Below are positions 7,075 through 15,943 of a stretch of 64,000 nt of DNA, piece after piece. Position numbers and translations under genes: made by a program. How positions within the stretch are numbered: the stretch's first letter is position 1; each line of letters begins with the position of its first letter. Below the pieces are notes generated by a model that made no database searches, had not been told where the DNA came from, and worked only from the letters and a program-made list of their open reading frames with translations. Location: NCBI RefSeq assembly GCF_900129245.1, contig NZ_FQUT01000006.1, positions 154,072 to 218,071 of the forward strand. Direction: 5' to 3'. Source of the DNA: Chryseobacterium arachidis (GTDB lineage Bacteria; Bacteroidota; Bacteroidia; Flavobacteriales; Weeksellaceae).

Positions 7075-9339
7075 TTATCCTTTTGTTCTAAAATCTTTTA
7101 TTTCCTGAATTCTATTTTCGTAATATTCTTTCTTTTCAGGAGTTTTCTCTATCAAAATCTGAAACGCTTTAATCGCTTTAGAATACAGTTTCTGTTCAAA
7201 GTAAAGATTCGCCAATGTTTCGGTCATCAAATGGGAAATATCGTCATTTCTTTCTTTTACTACATAACTGCTTTCGTCTTTAAGCTGGCTGATTTTGGGA
7301 TTATTTTCAATGAAAGCCTCAATTGCTTTTGTTTTAATTTCCTCTTTTTCTTTTTCAACCTCTTTAGTCCTGTCAATTTTCAGCCAACTTTGCCAGGTAT
7401 TAATAAATCCTGGAACATTACTGTCAAGAGCAACAGAACTCTTATTTTCACTTACAACTTCAGGGATTTCTTCCTGCGGAGTTTCCCCCTTATTATCCGC
7501 CTCACTTTCTGTTACATTCCATTTAGAAATATCTGTTCCAAAAAACGAAACATTCATCGCAGGAACTTCTTCTTTAGCTTCTTCGATGCTTTCATCAGCC
7601 GGTATTTCTTCCTGTATTTTTACAGCTACGATTTCAGGTGAAGCCACAACTGTTTCTTCTTCATTCTTAGTTTCAGCAACCGCTGGCTTATCAAGCATTG
7701 AATCAGGGAGATGAGATTCGAAAGACATAGGCTTCCACTCCAATATTGCTTCTGTAGTTTCTACAGCTTCAGATTCTTTTATTTCATCAACTGTTTCGGA
7801 AGGAGTTTTTTCTTCGGTAAGTTCTTGCTTATTTTCAACTTCAGAAGGCCTTACTTCAAAACTTTGGGTTTCTGCAAAGCTTATATCATTTCCAATATTT
7901 TCGGGCTCTTCTTCCTTTTTAACAGCTTCGGAAGCTGCTTTTTCTTTCATTTTTTTCTCAACTTCTTCTATCAGACGACGCATTTCATTTTCATGCTTGT
8001 TGATATTTTGTTGAGCCACTTCAGCCATTGTATCTTCTGAATTGTTTGGCTGAATTTTTACTTCCGGTAAAAAAGATTCTGTCCCATGGAAACTTAATTC
8101 AGTTTCATCCTGTACCACATTCTTTTCTTTTTCAGAAGAAATTTCATCTTCATTGATGATTTTTTCAGGAGTAAAATCCGCTACTTTTTCATTGTTTAAA
8201 TCTTCCGCAATCCTTTCTGTCTCTTCAACCGTTTCACTTTCATGTATTTCAGCTTCAGCAAACAAAGGTTCTACTTCATGAAAACTTAACTGTGAACTAT
8301 CTTCTACAATCTCTTCCTCTTTTCCCTGTGAAATTTCATCTTCATTAATAATTTTTTCAGGAGTGAAATCCGCCGATTCATCTTTATCTAAATCATCAGA
8401 TTCTATTGTAATTAATTCTCTCTTTTCAACCTCTTCAACCGTTTCATTTTCCTGGACTTCAACTTCAGAAAGCAAAGGTTCTACTTCATGTAAGCTTAAT
8501 TGTGAGTCATCTTCTACAATTCCCTCTTCTTTTTCCAATGGGATTTCATCTTTACTAATGATTTTTTCAGGAGTGAAATCTGTTTGATCTAAAGCTTTTG
8601 TTTCAAACTCTGGAATTGTATTTTCTTCTTCAATATTATTTTCAGAAACAGGTTCTTCAATCTCAGTATCCGTTATTTTTGAATCTTCAACGGCAATTTC
8701 ATCTTGGAGATTTTCATTATTATCAGGCAAAATCTCTTTCTTTTCAACTTTCTGAGTAACGATAGAGCCCGATTCCAAAGTGGATTCAAGATCAATGGTT
8801 TCTGCAAGATCGTCATTAAGAAAGTCTTCTTCCCCTTCAAATAAAATTCTGTTTCGTTGGCCGTTCACATAAACATGCTTAACCTCCTCTTGAGGAGTTG
8901 GAAGTACTCTGGTTTCCTCTTTCCGGTCGATAATATCCCGTTTAGGTTGTTCCAAGATTTCAGGCTGAGCTTCAATAGATCGAGCCTCTTCCCTTTTAAT
9001 TGGGAAATTGGAACTTTTTGCTTTTTGTAATAATGTAAGCGGATTTTCTGCCGGAATTTTCTTTTCTTTCTTCGTTTCAGGCTGAATATCCGGCTTTGGA
9101 CGCTGCTGAATTTTACCGTTAATCAGCTGATACAGAATTTTTTTATCGGTAGTGTAAGCCGCCGTGGTAGACAGAACTTTCTGGTAATTTGCCTTATCGT
9201 AAAGATTAACTCCATATAAGTATAAGGCTCTGATATTCTGAACATAGGGAAAAGAATTAATCTCCTCTTTCAGAAGATCCAGATCCTCTGATTGAATGTT
9301 TTTTGGGGCCTTTAATAATTCTAAAACTCTATGATTCAT
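7075..9339 (-). CDS. Very acidic repeat protein with C-terminal TPR-like segment
   Basis: This cytosolic-looking protein of 754 residues has no signal peptide. Residues 1-75 are helical and conserved-looking (LLKAPKNIQSEDLDLLKEEI). A long, highly acidic low-complexity middle of Glu, Asp, Val and Ser follows. The last 70 residues (HLMTETLANLYFEQKLYSKA...) look like one or two TPR helices. The middle has three tandem degenerate units starting with DFTPEKII at residues 254, 324 and 388. It follows lptE after one base, so it belongs to the sigma-54 activator/lptE operon. Similar tetratricopeptide proteins occur at this locus in flavobacteria, as far as I recall. Function unknown. Confidence 0.75.
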   Translation of the reverse strand: MNHRVLELLKAPKNIQSEDLDLLKEEINSFPYVQNIRALYLYGVNLYDKANYQKVLSTTAAYTTDKKILYQLINGKIQQRPKPDIQPETKKEKKIPAENPLTLLQKAKSSNFPIKREEARSIEAQPEILEQPKRDIIDRKEETRVLPTPQEEVKHVYVNGQRNRILFEGEEDFLNDDLAETIDLESTLESGSIVTQKVEKKEILPDNNENLQDEIAVEDSKITDTEIEEPVSENNIEEENTIPEFETKALDQTDFTPEKIISKDEIPLEKEEGIVEDDSQLSLHEVEPLLSEVEVQENETVEEVEKRELITIESDDLDKDESADFTPEKIINEDEISQGKEEEIVEDSSQLSFHEVEPLFAEAEIHESETVEETERIAEDLNNEKVADFTPEKIINEDEISSEKEKNVVQDETELSFHGTESFLPEVKIQPNNSEDTMAEVAQQNINKHENEMRRLIEEVEKKMKEKAASEAVKKEEEPENIGNDISFAETQSFEVRPSEVENKQELTEEKTPSETVDEIKESEAVETTEAILEWKPMSFESHLPDSMLDKPAVAETKNEEETVVASPEIVAVKIQEEIPADESIEEAKEEVPAMNVSFFGTDISKWNVTESEADNKGETPQEEIPEVVSENKSSVALDSNVPGFINTWQSWLKIDRTKEVEKEKEEIKTKAIEAFIENNPKISQLKDESSYVVKERNDDISHLMTETLANLYFEQKLYSKAIKAFQILIEKTPEKKEYYENRIQEIKDFRTKG
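7990..8580 (-). repeat. Three tandem coding repeats of 64-70 codons
   Basis: Three units begin with DFTPEKII at codons 254, 324 and 388. They share a following DEI, EKE/GKE, the motif SQLSxHEVEPL and an ETVEE tail. The third unit is the most diverged. The DNA is still recognisably similar at each unit start (near 8580, 8370 and 8178), which suggests fairly recent duplication. Confidence 0.8.
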
Positions 9340-9340
9340 G

Positions 9341-9865
9341 TTACCAATTCGCTACAATGTCGTTAAATATCTTATTTATAATCCTGTCGGTTGCAATTTT
9401 CACCTGAGAACTTTCTATCTCAGACTGTGATAAATTACTGTTGAAAACAGCCTCGTCAGAATAGCTTCTGTCAAAACTGAAATCGGGGTGAAGTTTGTTC
9501 TCATAATGAACCTTTACCGTAATGGTCAGTTTATTCTGAGATTCCTGCACCACTCCACCTGTATTTTGGTTCGTTACTGTATTCGAACCGATAGTAGTAG
9601 GGGTTATTGAGTAATCTGTAATTTCTCCTTCAACCAAAATATCCGGATTTGTTTTTGTTCCTTTTAAAGTTGTTCTCTGCAAAAAACGATTCTGGATATC
9701 CGTAGAAAACTGCTGCGATAAGGTAGGATTTACCAAAGGTGCATTGTTCGGAAATTCGCTGATCTGTATCGTTTTTTCATCCGTAAGAGATGAACCTGAA
9801 AAGCTGTAACACTGATGAAACAGCGAAAGAATAACAAATCCAAAGATTATTTTTATCTTACTCAT
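9341..9865 (-). CDS. lptE: LptE-family LPS-assembly lipoprotein
   Basis: This is the outer-membrane lipoprotein partner of LptD, needed to place lipopolysaccharide in the outer leaflet. The 174-residue protein has a signal peptide and a lipobox-like LSLFHQC. The Bacteroidota LptE pattern follows: EFPNNAPLVNPTLSQQFS, then beta strands LVEGEITDYSITP and LTITVKVHYEN, then a C-terminal helix. Its start overlaps the stop of the upstream membrane-protein gene by four bases (ATGA), so it is co-translated. Assignment is by whole-protein resemblance. Confidence 0.82.
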   Translation of the reverse strand: MSKIKIIFGFVILSLFHQCYSFSGSSLTDEKTIQISEFPNNAPLVNPTLSQQFSTDIQNRFLQRTTLKGTKTNPDILVEGEITDYSITPTTIGSNTVTNQNTGGVVQESQNKLTITVKVHYENKLHPDFSFDRSYSDEAVFNSNLSQSEIESSQVKIATDRIINKIFNDIVANW

Positions 9866-10554
9866 AAACCTATTTTTTGATTCTGGGTTTCCAGAACATC
9901 TTTAAAACTCATATATTTAATACAAATTCCTACCGGAATCGTAAAAATTAAACCAATACCGCAGGCTATAATTCCTAATTCGGCAATGATACCCACTACA
10001 ATCAGGAAAAGGAAAATCACTAAAAAGTTTTTCTTTGCAATTTTCCACGAGAGCGAATACGCCTGTCTTACACTCTGGATTCTGTGAATCGAAATTAGCG
10101 GCTGCACAAAATAGAACGACACACTGAATGCAATCAGAAATAATACATACAGAAAAATCCAGATTCCCATTCCTCCGATCATAATAGCCGGATCTAATTG
10201 CTCTCCTTCTGATGCTGCAATAATTATCGGCATTAAACTTATCTGTATCGGTATCATTAAAACAAAAATGACTGCCAATAATAAAATTAAAAATTTGAAA
10301 TACACCCAGAAGTCTGTAAAATCAAAAATATCTCCTGCTTCCAGTTTTTGTCCTTCATCCACTTTCTTACATATCTTCAGGAAGTTTCCCATGGCCAGAA
10401 CTCCACAAAAAGGGATGATACTCATTACAATAGCAAGCAGCGTTGCTACTATAAATCCTCCCATGTCTTTTTTAAATAGCTCGAAACCATCCGAAATATA
10501 TTTTCCTATTCTAAAATCGTACCCTCTGGTTGTAATCGAATCAAAATTCATCAT
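9862..10554 (-). CDS. Multipass inner-membrane protein, function unknown
   Basis: This 230-residue protein has about five to six hydrophobic helices, with broad hydrophobic runs near residues 33-60, 85-110, 125-150 and 175-215. The N terminus YDFRIGKYISDGFELFKKDMG and the later SLSWKIAKKNFLVIF have the look of DUF975/DUF4013-type membrane proteins, but I cannot assign a family with confidence. It lies between the sigma-54 activator (18-base gap) and lptE (ATGA overlap) in one operon. Two adjacent ATGs at the start make the first residue uncertain by one codon. Confidence 0.65.
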   Translation of the reverse strand: MMNFDSITTRGYDFRIGKYISDGFELFKKDMGGFIVATLLAIVMSIIPFCGVLAMGNFLKICKKVDEGQKLEAGDIFDFTDFWVYFKFLILLLAVIFVLMIPIQISLMPIIIAASEGEQLDPAIMIGGMGIWIFLYVLFLIAFSVSFYFVQPLISIHRIQSVRQAYSLSWKIAKKNFLVIFLFLIVVGIIAELGIIACGIGLIFTIPVGICIKYMSFKDVLETQNQKIGL

Positions 10555-10572
10555 TGTTTAATTATTTAGTTT

Positions 10573-11865
10573 TTATTCTTCTAAGTTATATTGTTTTATT
10601 TTTCTGTATAATGTTCTCTGTGAGATTCCCAATTCATCCGCCGCTTTGTTCCTACGCCCTTTATGCTTCTCCAATGCTTTGATAATCAAATCCTTTTCGT
10701 TATTTTGAAGCGATAAAGATTCCGGTCTGTTTTCTTCAATTTCAATATCCTCAAAATCTTCATAACTCTCTTCAGGAGAAGAAATGATCGTCGGATTCTG
10801 TACGACCGGAGCATTGTTATTACTGTTCTCAAAATACAACAAAGAGCCGGGAGTTATGTTCTGTTGAGTCTCAGGAGTATAAATTCGGTTAATCAGATTT
10901 TTTTCGTGATTGCTCAGATCAGAATTCCCTCTGTTTTTTATCAATTCCGAAGTTAAGGATTTTAAATCATTAATATCGTTCCGCATGTCAAAGAGAATTT
11001 TATACATAATTTCCCTTTCACTTCCAAAATCATTCTGCTTCTGATTGTTCGGTGCGTTTACCACCATAGGAAGATGCGTCTCCATCGGAATATATTCTGC
11101 CAGTTTTTCAACTGTTACATGCCTGTTTCTCTCGACTACCGTCATTTGTTCAACCAAATTTCTCAGCTGACGGACATTCCCGGGAAAAGTATAATTTTCG
11201 ATATAATGAACTGCGCTCGGCTCCAATTCCAGCTCAGGCATTCTGTATTTCTCAGCAAAATCTATAGCAAACTTTCTGAAAAGCAAATGAATATCTCCTT
11301 TTCTTTCCCTTAAAGCCGGCATATCAATTTGTACGGTATTCAGACGATAAAACAAATCCTCACGGAATCTTCCGTCATGAATGGCTTTCATCATGTTCAC
11401 ATTCGTTGCCGCAACAATTCTCACATTGGTTTTCTGAACCTGCGAAGAACCTACTTTCATGAATTCGCCGCTTTCGAGAACCCTTAAAAGGCGAACCTGA
11501 GTCTGTAGAGGCAGTTCCCCAACCTCATCAAGGAAAATAGTTCCGCCGTCTGCCACCTCGAAATACCCTTTTCGGGTTGTTGTAGCTCCGGTAAAAGCTC
11601 CTTTTTCGTGACCAAAAAGTTCGGAATCGATTGTTCCTTCAGGAATTGCTCCACAGTTGACAACGATGTAAGGCTGATGTTTTCTTTTAGATTCTGAATG
11701 AATAATTTTCGGAATAAATTCTTTACCAACACCACTTTCTCCTATTACAAGGACTGAAATATCTGTGGGTGCCACCTGAATTGATTTTTCTAAAGCACGG
11801 TTTAAAGCCGGAAAATTTCCAATAATTCCGAATCGGTTTTTTATATTTTGTAGCTCGTTGCTCAT
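10573..11865 (-). CDS. Sigma-54-dependent transcriptional activator without receiver domain
   Basis: This is an enhancer-binding protein that should activate RpoN-dependent promoters by ATP hydrolysis. The 430-residue protein opens directly with the AAA+ domain. Walker A GESGVGKE is at 42-49, the sigma-54 contact loop GAFTGA at 89-94, and Walker B GGTIFLDEVGE near 107-117. A linker follows, then a Fis-type helix-turn-helix at about 389-430 (NKAADELGISQRTLYRKI). There is no N-terminal receiver or sensor domain, so control must come from elsewhere or from its level. It heads an operon with a membrane protein, lptE and the acidic repeat protein, an arrangement I know from other flavobacteria. 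Confidence 0.9.
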   Translation of the reverse strand: MSNELQNIKNRFGIIGNFPALNRALEKSIQVAPTDISVLVIGESGVGKEFIPKIIHSESKRKHQPYIVVNCGAIPEGTIDSELFGHEKGAFTGATTTRKGYFEVADGGTIFLDEVGELPLQTQVRLLRVLESGEFMKVGSSQVQKTNVRIVAATNVNMMKAIHDGRFREDLFYRLNTVQIDMPALRERKGDIHLLFRKFAIDFAEKYRMPELELEPSAVHYIENYTFPGNVRQLRNLVEQMTVVERNRHVTVEKLAEYIPMETHLPMVVNAPNNQKQNDFGSEREIMYKILFDMRNDINDLKSLTSELIKNRGNSDLSNHEKNLINRIYTPETQQNITPGSLLYFENSNNNAPVVQNPTIISSPEESYEDFEDIEIEENRPESLSLQNNEKDLIIKALEKHKGRRNKAADELGISQRTLYRKIKQYNLEE

Positions 11866-11956
11866 AAGTAAGTTTTAGATTAGTTTTCCTACAGTTTTTT
11901 TAGCTGCAGAAATTGATTAATTCGTTAAAATTTAATTTGAATTTTATTTCTGTTAA

Positions 11957-12388
11957 TTAACCAATTAGATCTAAATAATCTTTGTTTCTGACTTTTGAAA
12001 CCTTCGTTTTAAAATATAAAATTACAGCAAAAAGATTTTTTCCACTGTTTTTCTCGTAGTTTTTCAGGAGTTGATTATGCTTTTCTTTTTCAGAAAAACC
12101 TACACCTGATTTATTTTTATATGAATAATCACATTTTTTCCCTGAGAAGATTTTCCCGATCAAATCAATCGCATTTTGCTTTTGATTGATAGCAAAATTA
12201 TTTCTCGGATTTTCTTTAACACAAAATTGCTGTGAATCTTCACAATCATGATTTAAAAACTGATTATAAAGTTCATACAATTGTTTACAGTCTTCACCTT
12301 CAACATTTCCATTCGTAATCTGTGCCGAAATATTGCTGCAGATTATTACCAACAATACACTTAGGCAATACTTATGAAGTTTTTCCAT
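11957..12388 (-). CDS. Small exported protein, function unknown
   Basis: This 143-residue protein has a signal peptide (MEKLHKYCLSVLLVIICSNISAQ). The mature part has four cysteines (EDCKQLY, NHDCED, QFCVK, KKCDY), which could form disulfides in the periplasm. I recognise no family. Its start overlaps the end of the DUF1016 nuclease gene by 17 bases, so the two are likely co-expressed. The pair sits between conserved genes and is probably accessory. Confidence 0.6.
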   Translation of the reverse strand: MEKLHKYCLSVLLVIICSNISAQITNGNVEGEDCKQLYELYNQFLNHDCEDSQQFCVKENPRNNFAINQKQNAIDLIGKIFSGKKCDYSYKNKSGVGFSEKEKHNQLLKNYEKNSGKNLFAVILYFKTKVSKVRNKDYLDLIG

Positions 12389-13490
12389 TGTCTGAGTTTA
12401 AAATGTTAATAAAATCTTCTTTACTTGGCAATACGGTAAAATATTTACTGGAAAAAACCTGTTCATTATCTTCCGGTAATGTATATCGCACCAATGCTTC
12501 ACTTTTATCCTGACACAGAATAATTCCTATGGTTTTATTTTCATCCTCAAGGCGCTTTTCTCTGTCGTAATAGTTGACATACATCTGCATTTGTCCAATG
12601 TCTTGATGCTTCAGTTCACCGATTTTTAAATCAATTAAAACAAAACATTTTAAGATTCTATTGTAAAAAACCAAATCTATTTTAAAATGTTTCTCATCAA
12701 AAGTTATTCTGTTTTGTCTTGCAACAAAGGTAAAACCAGTTCCTAATTCTAAAAGGAAATGTTCTAATTTATCGATGAGTTCAGATTCTAATTCGGTTTC
12801 AGAATAGTTTGGTTTTTCAGACAGCCCCAGAAATTCTAAAATATAAGGATCTTTGATGAGATCTTTCGGTTTTTCTATTATTTGACCTTTTTCAGATAGC
12901 TGAATAATCTCTTCTTTATTTTTACTTAAAGATAGCCTTGTATATAATGCTGAATCGTACTGTCTCTGCAGTTCTCTTAAGCTCCAGTTATTTTTAAAAC
13001 TTTCAATTTCGTAGAATTTTCTTTCGTTGATATCTTTTATACGCATCAGTTTTAAATAATGTGACCATGAAAGATTGAAATTAACAGACTGTACCTGTTG
13101 AATTGGAAAAACGTCAGACAGTGTCTGACCAATTGAATTTAAAGATTTCTGAGGTAGTGTTTCCGAAATTGGATTTTCAATCTTTTTTAATTGTGCAGAC
13201 GGTGTTTGCACAATTGAATAAGACAAATAAAATTGTCTCATTAAATCTAAATTTCTTTTTGAAAATCCTTTTCCATATCTTTTAGTGAGCTCAATAGCAA
13301 GATTTTTAATTAATTCCGCACCATATTCTGCTCTTTCCTGTCCGTGCTGTTCCTCTTCTACAATCATTCTTCCGATCTCATAGTAAGTGAGAACCATCGT
13401 TTGATTTACAGCCACCGCAACTCTCTTTCTGGCATTATCTAGTAATGCAGAAATATTCTGTAGCAGTTGTTGTGATTGTAGATTATCCAT
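12372..13490 (-). CDS. DUF1016 / YhcG-type PD-(D/E)XK nuclease family protein
   Basis: The 372-residue protein has the two-part YhcG layout. The N-terminal DUF1016 domain is at about 1-90, with YYEIGRMIVEEEQHGQERAEYG and GFSKRNLDLMRQFY. A variable linker spans about 91-140. A second helical part starts at LSWSHY, and a C-terminal PD-(D/E)XK nuclease fold follows. The likely catalytic residues are Asp272 (KIDLVFYN) and the pair Asp287/Lys289 (LIDLK), with Gln300 in GQMQMYVNYY. Such proteins often sit near restriction or other defence genes and are patchy between strains. None is seen here besides a small overlapping exported-protein gene. DNA-related role inferred; target unknown. Confidence 0.85.
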   Translation of the reverse strand: MDNLQSQQLLQNISALLDNARKRVAVAVNQTMVLTYYEIGRMIVEEEQHGQERAEYGAELIKNLAIELTKRYGKGFSKRNLDLMRQFYLSYSIVQTPSAQLKKIENPISETLPQKSLNSIGQTLSDVFPIQQVQSVNFNLSWSHYLKLMRIKDINERKFYEIESFKNNWSLRELQRQYDSALYTRLSLSKNKEEIIQLSEKGQIIEKPKDLIKDPYILEFLGLSEKPNYSETELESELIDKLEHFLLELGTGFTFVARQNRITFDEKHFKIDLVFYNRILKCFVLIDLKIGELKHQDIGQMQMYVNYYDREKRLEDENKTIGIILCQDKSEALVRYTLPEDNEQVFSSKYFTVLPSKEDFINILNSDNGKTS

Positions 13491-13517
13491 TATTTGAAGA
13501 ACTTAAAACTTTAAATT

Positions 13518-14951
13518 CTATACCGTTTCCCCTAAAAGTGTGCCTTGTGTGTTATCAAAAACAAAAACGTCCACAATATCACCAATTTTCTGACCTTCCA
13601 GCATATCAAAAACGCAAACCGCATTCTGGGAATTCCTACCTTTCCATTGGTTTTTGTTCTTTTTAGAAATACCTTCAATCAAAATTTTGTGCGTTTTTCC
13701 GACGTAAGATTTCATACGGTTTCTTGATAATTCGCCTTGTAAAGCAATTACTTCTGCCAAACGTCTCTGTTTTACATCAGCCGGAATATTGTCTTCCATT
13801 TTTTTGTGAGCCGGAGTTCCCGGTCTTTCTGAGTAAGCGAACATATAACCGTAGTCATATTCCACTTCTCTCATTAAGCTTAATGTATCTTGGTGATCTT
13901 CTTCAGATTCGTTGCAGAAACCAACGATCATATCCTGAGAAAACGCCACTTCCGGAACGATTTCTTTCGCTTTTTTAATTAAATCTAAATATTCTTCACG
14001 GGTATGCTGTCTGTTCATCGCTTCCAGCATATTGTTGCTTCCACTCTGAACCGGTAAATGAACATATTTGCAGATATTGTCGTGCTTTGCCATCATTCTG
14101 AATACATCAAGACTCATATCCTGAGGATTGGAAGTCGAGAATCTGATTCTCATTTCAGGAACAGCTTTAGCAACCAAATCAAGCAACTGAGCAAAATTTA
14201 CAGCGGTTGCTTTCTGCATTTCAGATGCTTTTGCAAAGTCCTTTTTTGGTCCGCCTCCATACCAAAGATAAGAATCTACATTCTGACCTAACAAAGTAAT
14301 TTCTTTGTAGCCACTTTCCCAAAGGCTTTTACATTCATCTAAAATTGAGTGCGGATCACGGCTTCTTTCTCTACCTCTTGTAAACGGAACTACACAGAAA
14401 GTGCACATATTATCGCAACCTCTTGTAATGGTAACGAAAGCAGTCACACCATTTCCGCCTAAACGAACAGGATTGATATCCGCATACGTTTCTTCCTTGG
14501 AAAGAATTACGTTAATTGCATCTCTTCCGTCCTCGGTTTCTTTTAAAAGATTCGGTAAATCTCTGTACGCATCCGGACCAACCACAAGATCAACCAACTG
14601 TTCTTCTTCTAAGAACTTAGTTTTCAAACGCTCAGCCATACAACCCAAAACCCCAACCGTCATGTTTGGACGTTCTTTTTTCAGGTTTTTGAACTGGGAA
14701 AGACGCATTCTTACGGTTTGTTCAGCCTTTTCGCGTATTGAACATGTATTTAAAAGAATAAGATCCGCTTCTTCTACTTTAAGAGTCGTATTGTACCCTT
14801 GTTCGTTAAGAATTGAGGCAACGATCTCAGAATCAGAAAAATTCATCTGACAACCGTAACTCTCCAAAAATAATTTCTTGGAATTCCCGACTTTTTCTGC
14901 AATCGCAAAAGCTTCTCCCTGTTTTGTTTCGTCTATATATTTTTCCTGCAC
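13518..14951 (-). CDS. miaB: tRNA-2-methylthio-N6-dimethylallyladenosine synthase
   Basis: MiaB adds a methylthio group to i6A37 of tRNAs that read codons starting with U. It is a radical-SAM enzyme with two 4Fe-4S clusters. The 477-residue protein has the N-terminal cluster cysteines 34, 70 and 104 (SYGCQMN, NTCSIRE, LGCMAE). The radical-SAM motif CxxxCxxC is at 179, 183 and 186 (CDNMCTFC), and a TRAM domain occupies roughly the last 65 residues. The N-terminal extension of about 25 residues is common in Bacteroidota. A promoter lies about 100 bases upstream. Confidence 0.95.
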   Translation of the reverse strand: MQEKYIDETKQGEAFAIAEKVGNSKKLFLESYGCQMNFSDSEIVASILNEQGYNTTLKVEEADLILLNTCSIREKAEQTVRMRLSQFKNLKKERPNMTVGVLGCMAERLKTKFLEEEQLVDLVVGPDAYRDLPNLLKETEDGRDAINVILSKEETYADINPVRLGGNGVTAFVTITRGCDNMCTFCVVPFTRGRERSRDPHSILDECKSLWESGYKEITLLGQNVDSYLWYGGGPKKDFAKASEMQKATAVNFAQLLDLVAKAVPEMRIRFSTSNPQDMSLDVFRMMAKHDNICKYVHLPVQSGSNNMLEAMNRQHTREEYLDLIKKAKEIVPEVAFSQDMIVGFCNESEEDHQDTLSLMREVEYDYGYMFAYSERPGTPAHKKMEDNIPADVKQRRLAEVIALQGELSRNRMKSYVGKTHKILIEGISKKNKNQWKGRNSQNAVCVFDMLEGQKIGDIVDVFVFDNTQGTLLGETV

Positions 14952-15044
14952 GATAATCGAATTTAAGGTTTAAAGTTTAATATTTAAGGTTCAATGCATA
15001 CCACTTTGAACTCAAAACATTAAATTTTGAACTTATTGAATTTG

Positions 15045-15052
15045 CAAAGATA
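15045..15052 (-). promoter_or_regulatory. -7 element upstream of miaB
   Basis: Minus-strand TATCTTTG matches the TAnnTTTG -7 consensus. It is about 95 bases upstream of the miaB start. The 250-base gap 14952-15202 holds nothing else recognisable. Confidence 0.5.
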
Positions 15053-15202
15053 CAAAATATTGTGACAGAATGTCAGGAGATATTTTTTAATTAAATTATC
15101 AAAAATAAACTCTGTTTAATGTGTGAATCCAATCATAAAAGCATTCAAAAGCTATAATTTATTAGAAACACCTTACTAAATTTTCTGATTAATTTAGAAT
15201 TT

Positions 15203-15943
15203 TTAATTTGTAACAAAAGCAAATGGTAATCTAAACTTATAATCTACAGGAATCCCTTCTTTTAATGCCGGCTTCCATTCATTGCTGAAACTCTCTATAA
15301 CCGTAATAATTTTATCATCAAATATTTTATCACCAGAAGATGGCTCAAGCTTTATATTTTCTATTTTACCATTTTTAGTTACTGTAAAGCTAACTTCTGT
15401 TTTAAATCCATTATTCAATTTAAAATCATTTATATTGATCCTTTGCATAACTTCCCTCCTAAATCCAATAATTCCATCCGGAATATTTTTAGGAGATGCA
15501 ATATCTTCATGAGGGAGATATCCTTCTTTGTAGTTTTTAAACAGAGCATCAGGAACAATAAAAAAACCCGCTATAGCTTGCTTCTTTACACCCTTAACAA
15601 CTGCAGGATTCCATTTATCCATATAATTTATTACCTGAATTGCCAAATCATATGCACATTTGTTTCTCTCAGTACTTTCTTCATTTGCAGGGTTACTCAG
15701 ATACTTTATAGAAGCATCTTCGTTAATAAGTACTTTTAAATAATAAGCCTCACTTTTATTTTCACAAGGTTTTAATTTTTTAGACATTAATATTTTATGA
15801 AAATCTTTATAAAACTGCACCTTTCCTCCTTTATAAGATTCCAGAAATTCAGGGTAACGAAGATATTGTGGAGAATCAACATTTTGTCCAAAGATTTTCA
15901 CAACACACAATAACATAATATTCAACAACACTTTCTTAGTCAT
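15203..15943 (-). CDS. Exported protein with two TonB-C-like domains
   Basis: This 246-residue protein has a signal peptide (MTKKVLLNIMLLCVVKIFGQ). It holds two copies of the TonB C-terminal core pattern: one near residues 75-120 ending in DKWNPAVVKG, and one near 180-240 (VSFTVTKNGKIENIKLEPSSG ... EWKPALKEGIPVDYKFRLPF, with the parts about 20 residues apart). It lacks the N-terminal membrane anchor and proline-rich arm of a true TonB, so classical energy transduction seems unlikely. It overlaps the next upstream gene by 8 bases and is the last of three related genes. Confidence 0.7.
   Translation of the reverse strand: MTKKVLLNIMLLCVVKIFGQNVDSPQYLRYPEFLESYKGGKVQFYKDFHKILMSKKLKPCENKSEAYYLKVLINEDASIKYLSNPANEESTERNKCAYDLAIQVINYMDKWNPAVVKGVKKQAIAGFFIVPDALFKNYKEGYLPHEDIASPKNIPDGIIGFRREVMQRININDFKLNNGFKTEVSFTVTKNGKIENIKLEPSSGDKIFDDKIITVIESFSNEWKPALKEGIPVDYKFRLPFAFVTN

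Noticed and set aside
7231..8040. Long plus-strand frames opposite the acidic repeat gene
   Set aside because: They are antisense shadows of a low-complexity Glu-rich gene, producing Phe/Ser-rich translations without any domain.
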